A model generated the notes under the pieces. It saw only the letters and a program-made list of their open reading frames with translations. It was not told where the DNA came from and ran no database searches. Below are positions 7,478-14,789 of a stretch of DNA of 16,829 bases, piece after piece. The stretch lies in contig JBGPOB010000038.1 of the NCBI GenBank assembly GCA_041487815.1, positions 1 to 16,829 on the forward strand, read 5' to 3'. The DNA is from CANJBX01 sp041487815. Its GTDB lineage: Bacteria > Pseudomonadota > Alphaproteobacteria > Rhizobiales > Xanthobacteraceae. How positions within the stretch are numbered: the first letter of the stretch is position 1; every line of letters starts with the position of its first letter. The position numbers and the translations under genes were made by a program.

Positions 7478-8037
7478 GACTTCGGTTTACGCAAGGGGGG
7501 CGCATCGGCCCACGCACCAAAACCGGTGCTTTCAAGATAGGGAATCGGAACCACCCCGCGTATGGCGTCAAACATCAGAGCTTCCGAATACGCGACGCGC
7601 CGAGTGGGTTGCTGCTCGTGGTAGTAAATTCCGAGGTACCATGTCGTGACGAGATGCGAGACGAACCATTTCTCGCCTGCGCCGAGCACGTTGAGCGATG
7701 CCGGATTCTCCCGATCCGCTGCCTTGTTGCGCTTGATGATCGCCGCGCGCAGTGTCGCATACGCGTTGTGGATGTGCTTGGGGGCCCATGGTTCATCCAT
7801 AATCAATTTGAACAACCGCTGTGCCATTTGCCGATCGAGATCGTCGCGCAGAAGTACGATTCGCGAGAGCGCCATAAACACTTCGAAGGAAGCCGTGCCC
7901 AGGATGCCCGGCGATGGGAGCGATAATTCGAGCTCCGGTAGTCCGCTGCCCGCCCGCTCCCACCATGCAACCGTGGCACCGCCACAAACAGCGATGAGAA
8001 TCGTAATGGCGCGACGGCGAGTTAGCCGGATTTTCAT
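7474..8037 (-). CDS. FAD-dependent sugar dehydrogenase small subunit (FAD-SLDH family), Tat-exported
   Basis: A 187-residue partner of the GMC subunit. The N-terminus MKIRLTRRRAITILIAVCGG has a twin-arginine motif followed by a hydrophobic helix, so the folded complex is probably exported by Tat. The C-terminal half (WYLGIYYHEQQ, RVAYSEALMFDAI, then VPIPY and FGAWADAPP) matches the WYLG / YxxALM / PxPxxxxxxxxW pattern of the sorbitol/fructose dehydrogenase small subunits (PF12318 type, recalled from the family). The alternative assignment, gluconate 2-dehydrogenase subunit 3, fits less well. The start at 8037 is chosen over 8046 and the far upstream 8202 because it places the RR motif at residues 7-8 and has a GGAT about 10 bases upstream. 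It is the first gene of a two-gene operon. Confidence 0.78.
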   Translation of the reverse strand: MKIRLTRRRAITILIAVCGGATVAWWERAGSGLPELELSLPSPGILGTASFEVFMALSRIVLLRDDLDRQMAQRLFKLIMDEPWAPKHIHNAYATLRAAIIKRNKAADRENPASLNVLGAGEKWFVSHLVTTWYLGIYYHEQQPTRRVAYSEALMFDAIRGVVPIPYLESTGFGAWADAPPLRKPKS

Positions 8038-8243
8038 GGCGCCCATCCAAAGCAGCAGCGGAGTGACGGCCGCCGGAATACAGACCCGCTCAATTACCTG
8101 TTCCGTTCGATTGCTAGCACACTCGCCGCTTGGATGGCGACATGGGTGGGCACCCGACCAGCCAGCCGCGATTGCGCACATCGCGTGATCAAGGGTATGC
8201 AAGGCAGGCTGCGGAACGCGGCTAGCGCAATTGTAGGCGTGTT
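8038..8243. promoter_or_regulatory. Divergent intergenic region between the dehydrogenase operon and the synthase gene
   Basis: These 206 bases separate two genes read outward, so promoters for both must lie here or in the gene edges. I could not find a convincing -35/-10 pair or operator. A minus-strand frame continues from the small subunit up to 8202, but it lacks a ribosome site and would bury the Tat motif, so the stretch is treated as noncoding. Confidence 0.4.
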
Positions 8244-10598
8244 ATGTCGAATAGTCGTCTTGTTCATGATCGGTTCCAACTGCGCAGCCGCCGGCGTAAG
8301 ATCGTGGCGGTCCTCTACGTGATCGCAATGGCCGCCTATCTGGTCTGGCGTACCACCATCATCAACGAGGACGCTCCCGGCCTTTCCCTGACTTATTTCA
8401 CGGCGGAAATACTCGGCTTCGTACTAGGGCTGACGTTGATCTTTTCGTCGTGGCGCTATCGCCATCGTGAATCACCTCCTGCGCCGACGGGCCTCAGCGT
8501 CGATGTCTTTGTCACGACTTACAGGGAACCCGTCGAACTCGTGCGCTGGACAGTGATTGCCGCCCGCGAGATTGCCTACCCGCACCAAACGTTCCTGCTT
8601 GACGATGGCAATCGCCCCGAGATGCGGGCACTCGCCACTGAATTGGGAGTGCGCTATTTCGCGCGCGGCCAGAATACACACGCGAAAGCTGGCAACCTGA
8701 ATTTCGGTCTGGACCATAGTACGGCCGAATTTGTCATGGTCTTCGACGCCGACCATATCGCGCTGCCACATGCGCTCGACGCGACGCTCGGCTTCTTTGG
8801 CGACCCGCGCGTCGCGTTGGTGCAGGCGCCGCAGGATTACTACAACATCGATGCGTTCCAATATTTCAACGCGCGCAACGGCGGGCTGTGGCATGACCAG
8901 TCATTTTTCTACCAGATCGCGCAGGCATGCCGCGATTGGTACAATGGTGCGTCATGCGTGGGGACATCGGTCGTCTATCGCCGTTCGGCCCTGGACGGCA
9001 TCGGCGGCATTCCGACCGACACTGTGACAGAAGACATCCATACCTCGCTGAAGCTGCATAAGGCCGGTCACGAAGTCGTCTATTTCAACGAACCGATCGC
9101 CTACGGAATCGCCGCTGCCGACCTTCGCGATTACTACAAGACGCGCCACCGTTGGGCGCATGGCAATATTCACGCGTTACGGGTTGAGAAAATTCTTACT
9201 TGCAGTGGCCTGACCTTCGCCCAACGCCTGTCGTACCTGACGTTGGCAATCGTCTATCTGGAAGGCTGGCAGCAGCTCCTTCTGGTCATCGTGCCGTGGA
9301 TGTCATTGTTCTTTGGCTGGGCGCCGTTCGACATCACGGTGTTCAACGTCCTCGTCGTATTGCTGTTTCCGGTTCTGACCATGCTTCTGCTGCAGGAGCT
9401 TGGTTGCGGCCTATCGCGCTATTGGGTCAATGAAGTTTTCAGCATGGCGCGTTTTCCGATCCATCTGGTTGCCGCGTTGGCGCTGGTGTCGGGAAAGATG
9501 CGATTTCATACGTCCGCGAAAAACGTGCGCGGGCGCGTCGAATGGCGATTGATGGCGCCGCAGTTGATCGTGCTGGCCGTCAGCCTCGGCGCCGTTACCG
9601 CCGGTGCCGTTCACCTCGCGCTTGATTTCCAGGTGGGCCCGCTGGCACTGGCGCTCGTAAATCTGTCATTCGGCAACTTCGGTGCCATCGACTGGAATGC
9701 GCGCCTCGACCAGGGCTACGCGCTCGAACTCGTTGCCGTGGCCGGCTTTTGGGCGCTGTTCAACGCGACCAAGGGTTGGTACGTCATACGAAAGGCCGTG
9801 CACGACGCGCGCCGATCGGCGGACGACTACCGCTTCGACATAAGGTTGCCGATCGAGTTCACGACGCCGGCCGGAACCGTGATGGCGCGGGTCGATCGAA
9901 TTTCGCGCAGCTGGTTTTCCGCGCAGCTTTACGGCGATGCCGCGGTCGAAATTGGCGAGTGGCTGCCGGCGCGGCTCCATCTTCCTGCCGGCGTTACGCC
10001 GATCGATTGCGTCGTCACCGAGCGCATGCCGCTTACCGTCAAGCATGTGTCAATCGGCAAGCTCGCCGTGGAAATCGTTGTGTCACGTAGCGATGAGGCG
10101 CGGATTTCGGGAGAAATCATTTTCCCCAACCAACAAGCTCGCGACCGGCTCATGCGAAGCCTCTATTCGGTGGATTGGCATCGCGAGTACATGCACCGCA
10201 ATGCCTTCTTCACGACGCCGCTCGAATTTCTCGGCCGGCTATTGTCATTCAAGAGGCCCTTCGGGCCCGCGATCCCGGAATGGGCGCCCGCGCTCTTGCG
10301 CAGTTCGGATCATGCAACATCGTCATACGCCGTCATTGCAACCGGACGTGGCGGCCATTCGGTGACGGTCCTGACGTTCGCGCCGATCGCGTTGCAATGT
10401 GTGGTCGTCGCGACGGCGTTTGGTCGCGAGCGGACCGAGACTTATGGTCTCCGCATTATCGACCATGAGCCGCTGCACGCCTTGGCCGGGCCGGGCTTCG
10501 ACGGGACGGAAATGCACCGTTACAGGGCCGTGCGCGAGAACCCCCCGGCTGAACTGGTCACCACGGTCCCCGCCGCTGCGATTGAAGGGAAAGGCTAG
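8244..10598 (+). CDS. BcsA-like family 2 processive glycosyltransferase with a degenerate PilZ region
   Basis: A 784-residue inner-membrane polysaccharide synthase resembling cellulose synthase BcsA. In order: two N-terminal helices (about 20-37 and 50-70); the GT-A domain with DDG (120-122), HAKAGN (146-151), the metal-binding FDAD (167-170) and catalytic-base TED (262-264); T300-R-H-R303-W304 in place of QxxRW; membrane helices at about 330-352, 363-385, 403-417, 438-460 and 490-512; and a gating-loop-like FHTSAK at 421-426. A PilZ-like barrel follows at about 523-620, then some 160 residues with no match I recognise. The RRxxR and DxSxxG c-di-GMP motifs are lost or altered (ARRSAD at 522; RISRSW at 552-557). 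UDP-glucose use is likely but unproven. No bcsB, bcsC or bcsZ adjoins it; bcsS is next on the same strand. The ATG at 8244 has only a weak AGG upstream. Confidence 0.88.
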   Translation: MSNSRLVHDRFQLRSRRRKIVAVLYVIAMAAYLVWRTTIINEDAPGLSLTYFTAEILGFVLGLTLIFSSWRYRHRESPPAPTGLSVDVFVTTYREPVELVRWTVIAAREIAYPHQTFLLDDGNRPEMRALATELGVRYFARGQNTHAKAGNLNFGLDHSTAEFVMVFDADHIALPHALDATLGFFGDPRVALVQAPQDYYNIDAFQYFNARNGGLWHDQSFFYQIAQACRDWYNGASCVGTSVVYRRSALDGIGGIPTDTVTEDIHTSLKLHKAGHEVVYFNEPIAYGIAAADLRDYYKTRHRWAHGNIHALRVEKILTCSGLTFAQRLSYLTLAIVYLEGWQQLLLVIVPWMSLFFGWAPFDITVFNVLVVLLFPVLTMLLLQELGCGLSRYWVNEVFSMARFPIHLVAALALVSGKMRFHTSAKNVRGRVEWRLMAPQLIVLAVSLGAVTAGAVHLALDFQVGPLALALVNLSFGNFGAIDWNARLDQGYALELVAVAGFWALFNATKGWYVIRKAVHDARRSADDYRFDIRLPIEFTTPAGTVMARVDRISRSWFSAQLYGDAAVEIGEWLPARLHLPAGVTPIDCVVTERMPLTVKHVSIGKLAVEIVVSRSDEARISGEIIFPNQQARDRLMRSLYSVDWHREYMHRNAFFTTPLEFLGRLLSFKRPFGPAIPEWAPALLRSSDHATSSYAVIATGRGGHSVTVLTFAPIALQCVVVATAFGRERTETYGLRIIDHEPLHALAGPGFDGTEMHRYRAVRENPPAELVTTVPAAAIEGKG

Positions 10599-10901
10599 AC
10601 GTCAGCCGATTTCTTAAGCCGCTTCCGCCGGCGACGGCACATCCGTGCGGTGGAAAGAGGTCGCTGGAACATCGTTACCACCCCTGCCACCTTGCCCTTT
10701 TCGCAATGATTCAGGGATTTGGCCGAAGCATGCTCTTGATAAGGCGCAATCTCCAGCCCTTCTGGTGTGGCATCCGTGCAACAATGGCGAAGATTCAAAG
10801 CCCCGCCAACACAGAGCTGTGAGATACGCATTCTTCGCGGAATTATTGTGAAATAATGAAATTCAAGCAGTTACTGAGTGATCCGAGTATTGGGGGATGC
10901 A
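10599..10901. other. 303-base noncoding gap between the synthase gene and bcsS
   Basis: No supported gene is present; short frames on both strands lack ribosome sites and recognisable products. The right part is AT-rich and contains the palindrome ATTATT-GTGA-AATAAT (10842-10857), 45 bases before the bcsS start, which could be an operator or part of a promoter. No clear terminator follows the synthase stop, so bcsS may be read both from upstream and from its own promoter. Confidence 0.4.
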
Positions 10902-11648
10902 ATGCGTAGTCTGGGGCTGTTCGTCGGAATAGCGACATTAAGTCTCGCGCACGCGGCAGATGCTGCGGACATGGCCGTCAAGGCACCGCTGACTCCGCTC
11001 GTTACCGCGCCATCCTGGGAGCTCTTCGGCGGCGTCACGATCGCACCTGACAGCTTCTATGGCGAGGTCGGCGCCGTCTTCGCGTTCAACCGCAATCTCA
11101 CCGTCGATGGCTGGTTGTTCCGTCTGAAGGGTGGTGCCGGCTCCTACGACTACAACCGCGCCCCAGGACTTCACCAAGATGCCGACTTTCAGACCGGTGA
11201 GTTCATGATCGGGTACCAGACATTCGTCGGCAGCACTCGATTTTCCGGCTACGTCGGCCCCAACGTCGAACACCACGACAATCCCGACCCGCTGGCAACG
11301 GTAAAAGGCACCGAGTGGGGCATCAAGGGTCAGGGCGAAGTGTTCATGCCAATGAGCGACCGCTGGTATGTCTTTGCGCTGGCCAACGTGTCGTCGGCGT
11401 TCTCATCGTACTACGTCCTCGGCAAGGTCGGCGCCAATGTGGCACCGGGCATATCCGTCGGCCCCGAACTCTCGTTCCTGGGCAACGATCGCTTTGATGC
11501 AGTCCGGCTTGGTCCATTCGTTGCAATCGATATGGGGCCCGGAGCGCAATTGATCCTGTCCGCTGGCTACTCGTGGGACACGAATTCCGACGCGTTGAAT
11601 GATCACAGCGGCGGTTATTTTACGGCCCACGCACGCAAAGTATTCTAG
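10902..11648 (+). CDS. bcsS: Cellulose biosynthesis protein BcsS
   Basis: A 248-residue exported protein. The start ATG at 10902 has GGGGGA upstream; the GTG at 10878 is in frame but lacks a ribosome site. The signal peptide MRSLGLFVGIATLSLAHA ends at an AxA site. The mature part shows strongly amphipathic beta strands with aromatic girdle residues: SWELFGGVTIAPDSFYGEVGAVFAFN, then NLTVDGWLFRLKGGAGSYDY, several GY/GP turns, and a terminal strand ending in Phe (HARKVF), the pattern of an outer-membrane beta barrel. The SWELFGG...LxxDGWLxRxxGG block is what I recall as typical of BcsS, a protein found near cellulose synthesis genes in alphaproteobacteria and of unknown exact role. Here it follows a BcsA-like synthase, supporting a joint role in making or exporting an exopolysaccharide. 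Confidence 0.85.
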   Translation: MRSLGLFVGIATLSLAHAADAADMAVKAPLTPLVTAPSWELFGGVTIAPDSFYGEVGAVFAFNRNLTVDGWLFRLKGGAGSYDYNRAPGLHQDADFQTGEFMIGYQTFVGSTRFSGYVGPNVEHHDNPDPLATVKGTEWGIKGQGEVFMPMSDRWYVFALANVSSAFSSYYVLGKVGANVAPGISVGPELSFLGNDRFDAVRLGPFVAIDMGPGAQLILSAGYSWDTNSDALNDHSGGYFTAHARKVF

Positions 11649-11660
11649 TTTTCGTAGTAG

Positions 11661-11678
11661 CGCGATCGGTCGATCGCG
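11661..11678. repeat. Perfect palindrome between bcsS and the converging flavoprotein gene
   Basis: CGCGATCG (11661-11668) and CGATCGCG (11671-11678) form an 8-bp inverted repeat around GT in the 66-base convergent gap, 12 bases after the bcsS stop. No T-run follows on either strand, so a terminator role is only positional inference. Confidence 0.45.
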
Positions 11679-11714
11679 GAGCACCTGTACTGCAATCGCG
11701 GCCGGTGCACCGCC

Positions 11715-13568
11715 CTAGCCCAAAAGCTCTCTCACCGCGCGCGCTGCCTGATCGATCGCGAAATGCGCCCAGGCGTCGCCGCCGGCATCGCTGTTGGCAA
11801 TCGCCACGCGGCCGAATTTTTGGCGTGCGCGTGAAAGCACCGTCTGCTCGTAGTCTTCCGGATCGAACAGCGAATTGGCCACATAGCTGTAGCCGTGCGA
11901 CCACCGATTGACCGTGATCGCGGCGACGTCGCGCGCGCTCGAAAAGCCGCCCGGCCCGAGCATGCGATCGAGGTCGTCGCGGATTCGCGCCTCGAAATCC
12001 GCGAAGGTCATGGTGATTATTTTCTGGCGACCGATCCGGAATTGACGCCGCGCATCGAGCCCTTTGTTGGGCTCGCCGGGCACGTGCACGAGATGCAGCA
12101 GCATCGGCGCATCGGGATCGCGCGGATGCGCGTAGCCCCCGAGGCTGACCGGGAAATCGAGCTTCACGGTCGAGTGAAATGACATCGGCGCGGCAATGAC
12201 GTGCACCTTGAGCGCGGTCCAAGCCCGCCAGTTGCGCACCAGAACATTGCTATAGACGAGCGGCGTCTTGACATTCTTCGCCAGCGCCTGGCGCTGCGGC
12301 GCGGGAAGTTCCGGCATCAGATAGGGAATCATCATGTGGAAGCAGGCCAGCACGACATGGATCGCCTCGACACGATGCAGCCGGCCGGCGCGCATATAGG
12401 CGACCTGCGCCTTCCCGGCGCCGTCGACGACATTGACGCAGGTTGAAGCGAGCCGAATGCGTACGCGATTGCGCGGCCGATCGAGTTCGCCGTAGTCGAA
12501 CTTTGCCAGCACGATGTCGTCCATCGTCCGCCCGGATGCGACACCGGGAACCAGCCCGCGCACCAGAAGGCGCGCGAGCGACGCGTTGCCGTCCGGAAAA
12601 TGATAGATGTAGGGCTCATCATGCGCGGGGCTGGATTGCGCCGGCAGACCAAGCCCGCGAAAGCCCGGATAGCCGAGATCGCGCAAGTCCGCGGCCGCAA
12701 CGGCATCGGCGCCGAGCCCGAAGTAACCAAGCGGGCGGCCCTGAAAACAGTCGGCCGCATCGGCGCTGCAGCCCCAATGCTTGATCAGAAAATCGCGGTA
12801 GCTCGTCGCTTTGAGCAGCGTGAGCTTTTCCTCGACGGATTTTCCTGCGAGCGCATCGCGCGCGCCGGTATAAAGCGATACGAGCTGCGCCTTGCTCGCA
12901 TCCGAGACCGGAAACTCCGCGATGAACTCGGCCGCGAGCCTGGCATTGAGCCGGCGGCGCGCGGCTTCGTTGTCGATCACACCCGTCGGGTCGCCGCGCA
13001 CCAAGGCATCCCGGCCAAAAGCTTCGCGCGCGAAGAACATGCCGCGCGACAGGCCAAGCGAGGTGTAGAAATCCTGATCGAAGGCCGTCTCGAACCGCTT
13101 GATCTCGATACCCAGCTCACGCAGCAGACCCTTCGCTTCGCGGCTGTAAAGCGTGCGCGGCGACTGTATCGATTCCGAGCCGCCGTAACCGACGAGGCGC
13201 CGGCCGCCGAGCGTAAACTCGTTGCGCTTGGCATGACCGCCGAAATCGTCGTGGTTGTCGAGGATGAGAATGCGCGCACGCGGCCTGGCCTGCCGATAGA
13301 ACCACGCCGCCGCCAACCCGCTGATGCCCGCCCCCACGATGACAAGATCATAGCTTTCCTCGATCGGCAAACCGGCGGCTGGAAATGCCTTGCCCTCGCG
13401 CGCGAGTGCGTGCGCGGTTTCGAATGATCCGTCGTGATGGCCGCGCAGCCCGGTCAGGGCGGGCGGATAGTGCGAGGGTTGTGCGGCGACTTGCGCGGCC
13501 GGCGTAAGCCCCGCCGCAATCGTCAGCGCCGAACCGTTGAGGAAATCGCGGCGGTTGATGGAGCCCAT
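11715..13568 (-). CDS. Tat-exported FAD/NAD(P)-binding oxidoreductase, spermidine dehydrogenase-like
   Basis: A 617-residue flavoprotein. The N-terminus MGSINRRDFLNGSALTIAAGL is a clear twin-arginine signal (NRRDFL plus hydrophobic core, AxA near residue 29), so it should be exported folded with its cofactor. A dinucleotide-binding motif, VIVGAGISGLAAAW, starts at about residue 76, followed by ILILDNHDDFGGHAKRNEF at about 100-118, which closes the FAD site. The layout and this second motif resemble SpdH, the periplasmic spermidine dehydrogenase of Pseudomonas, and the many rhizobial paralogues whose substrates are unknown. Amine oxidation is therefore a family-level guess. The C-terminus (GRVAIANSDAGGDAWAHFAIDQAARAVREL) holds the second FAD-contact region with the conserved Asp/Gly run. 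The ATG at 13568 is chosen because it opens directly on the Tat motif; its ribosome site is weak. Confidence 0.82.
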   Translation of the reverse strand: MGSINRRDFLNGSALTIAAGLTPAAQVAAQPSHYPPALTGLRGHHDGSFETAHALAREGKAFPAAGLPIEESYDLVIVGAGISGLAAAWFYRQARPRARILILDNHDDFGGHAKRNEFTLGGRRLVGYGGSESIQSPRTLYSREAKGLLRELGIEIKRFETAFDQDFYTSLGLSRGMFFAREAFGRDALVRGDPTGVIDNEAARRRLNARLAAEFIAEFPVSDASKAQLVSLYTGARDALAGKSVEEKLTLLKATSYRDFLIKHWGCSADAADCFQGRPLGYFGLGADAVAAADLRDLGYPGFRGLGLPAQSSPAHDEPYIYHFPDGNASLARLLVRGLVPGVASGRTMDDIVLAKFDYGELDRPRNRVRIRLASTCVNVVDGAGKAQVAYMRAGRLHRVEAIHVVLACFHMMIPYLMPELPAPQRQALAKNVKTPLVYSNVLVRNWRAWTALKVHVIAAPMSFHSTVKLDFPVSLGGYAHPRDPDAPMLLHLVHVPGEPNKGLDARRQFRIGRQKIITMTFADFEARIRDDLDRMLGPGGFSSARDVAAITVNRWSHGYSYVANSLFDPEDYEQTVLSRARQKFGRVAIANSDAGGDAWAHFAIDQAARAVRELLG

Positions 13569-13635
13569 TCGCGAAATCCAGCACGGCGCTCGGCGATACC
13601 GACGTGCCTCGCGGCTTGGCGAGGAACGCTCGATT

Positions 13636-13812
13636 TCATTGCAACTGGTCGAGCAGATCCCGCGTGATATTCCGGCCGGTATCCGCGTCGCGCACGAAAA
13701 ATATCGTGCCGTGCAAGACCATGTTTTCCAAATCCCCGAGCGGGATGTAGCTCGCGGTCACCGTGTTGCAGAGGCGGTGACCGGCGTATCGCTTGATCAG
13801 CAGGGGCTCCAT
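13636..13812 (-). CDS. Stand-alone PhaR/PHB accumulation regulator DNA-binding domain
   Basis: A 58-residue product that is essentially only the N-terminal DNA-binding domain of PhaR-type repressors (PF07879 type): LLIKRYAGHRLCNTVTASYI, then LGDLENMVLHG and FVRDADTGRNITRDLLDQL. Full-length PhaR is roughly 180-200 residues and controls phasin and polyhydroxyalkanoate granule genes. The C-terminal granule-sensing part is missing here, and the frame ends in a clean TGA. Start choice: ATG at 13812 has GGGA five bases upstream; the in-frame ATG at 13818 and GTG at 13836 would add 2 or 8 residues. The position usually held by Asn-Arg-Arg (YANRRLYNT) reads AGHRLCNT, so two conserved residues are changed. 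It lies 67 bases upstream of the Tat flavoprotein gene on the same strand. It could be a small paralogue or a decaying copy. Confidence 0.75.
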   Translation of the reverse strand: MEPLLIKRYAGHRLCNTVTASYIPLGDLENMVLHGTIFFVRDADTGRNITRDLLDQLQ

Positions 13813-13887
13813 ATTCATCCCACAAGTATGTGCCACGCGTTCGCGGATTTCCAGTGCTGCGAAAGTTGAACACCCGCGCCGCGCGCG

Positions 13888-14325
13888 TCAGTTCATCGGC
13901 AGGCGAAAGCGCAGCGTTCGCGGCCCGATCAGTTCGACGCTGCCGCCCTTCATCCGCCAGTTCGTCACCTGCTGCAACGCCGCCACCATTTCATCATCGC
14001 CCTTGGCGCGCTCGGGCGGGCAGGCCCGCGCGGTTCGCGCGCCGGTCAGGATTGTGATGGTATCGGCTACGACAACGACTTGCCCCTGCACGCTGTCGCA
14101 CCAAAGATCGATCGCGGCAGCGCCGCTCGGCGAAATGTCTAGGATTGGAACCCGCTTGGAGCCTTTCATCGGCCGTGCATCCAGCAACAGCTCGTGCCCA
14201 AAGGGAAATTCAGACGCGGCGTGCGCGCATCCGAATACCACAACCGCACCGACAAAGCCGCCGACTGCGACACCTGCAATCCTGCGGCAAAATGCATGCC
14301 GTTCGGCAACTGTTGTCCTACGCAT
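13888..14325 (-). CDS. META/HslJ-like exported protein
   Basis: A 145-residue protein starting at ATG 14325 behind a GGGGG ribosome site. A long basic then hydrophobic N-terminus (AERHAFCRRIAGVAVGG, then FVGAVVVFGCAHAAS) could be cut either as a lipoprotein at Cys (VFGC) or by signal peptidase I after AHA. The mature part has the META-domain layout: a strand with GAAAIDLWCDS, VADTITILTGARTARACPPE, then LQQVTNWRMKGGSVELIGPRTLRF. The paired cysteines and the W-x-x-x-G-G-x-x-L-x-L-x-G pattern are typical of HslJ/META proteins, found in envelope stress and motility contexts but without a defined biochemical role. Frames extending to 14388 have no ribosome site. It runs in the same direction as the PhaR-like gene, 75 bases upstream of that gene's start. 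Confidence 0.7.
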   Translation of the reverse strand: MRRTTVAERHAFCRRIAGVAVGGFVGAVVVFGCAHAASEFPFGHELLLDARPMKGSKRVPILDISPSGAAAIDLWCDSVQGQVVVVADTITILTGARTARACPPERAKGDDEMVAALQQVTNWRMKGGSVELIGPRTLRFRLPMN

Positions 14326-14485
14326 GACATCCCCCAACACAATGCCTACGCGGCCACCTCCGATGGAGGCTGCCGCCCGCGCCCGCAATCCCGCAGCCCG
14401 GCGCGGGGTATCTGCCAGGCGCGCAGATGCGCCGCGAGGCAGAGCGCACTATGCTACCGGTGATCGAACATTCAAGGACCGATCC

Positions 14486-14752
14486 ATGGATCAGCGCATC
14501 ATCAATACTCTACGACAATTTTACGCATGGCGCGGTCAGTCGCCGGGTCTTCCTCGACCGTCTCAGCGAACTCGCTGGCTCGACAGCGGCTGCCGCCGCG
14601 CTGCTCCCGCTCCTGCAATGCGACTATTCGCGTGCCGCGAGCGTCGCGGAAAATAATCCGCGGCTACGCATCGATCGGATTTCGTACGAATCGGCTGCGG
14701 GCAAGAACAACGGGTATCTCGCACGCGCCAAAGACCAATCCAGGCGCCCCGC
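14486..14752 (+). pseudogene. Dienelactone hydrolase family remnant, frameshifted and truncated
   Basis: ATG 14486 has AAGGA 7 bases upstream and encodes MDQRIIN. The frame then runs off into unrelated sequence. Shifting by one base at 14507 restores LYDNFTHGAVSRRVFLDRL, SELAGSTAAAAALLPLLQ and later RLRIDRISYESAAGKNNGYLARAK, which is the N-terminal Tat-like segment and first strand of the exported dienelactone hydrolase (carboxymethylenebutenolidase) family common in rhizobia. Homology stops at about 14752 (RRPA), where the family would continue with the VLVIHENRG strand. The catalytic Cys, Asp and His are therefore absent. Intact members are about 290 residues. Both a +1 frameshift and loss of the last two thirds argue for a dead remnant. 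It is the only plus-strand feature between bcsS and the right edge. Confidence 0.78.
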
Positions 14753-14789
14753 CGCCCGCGGCTTAAGACGACGAATCGTCAAAATGAAA

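Noticed and set aside
7474..8037. Possible gluconate 2-dehydrogenase subunit 3
   Set aside because: The WYLG, YxxALM and terminal Pro/Trp pattern fits the sorbitol/fructose dehydrogenase small-subunit family better.
10595..10831. 78-codon minus-strand frame with an Arg/Lys-rich end in the gap before bcsS
   Set aside because: No ribosome site, overlaps the end of the synthase gene, no known family.
10645..10851. Short plus-strand frame in the gap before bcsS
   Set aside because: No ribosome site and no recognisable motif; composition is that of noncoding sequence.
13793..14656. 287-codon plus-strand frame across the META gene and the dienelactone hydrolase remnant
   Set aside because: Most of it is antisense to the META gene; only its last part coincides with the seven true start codons of the remnant.
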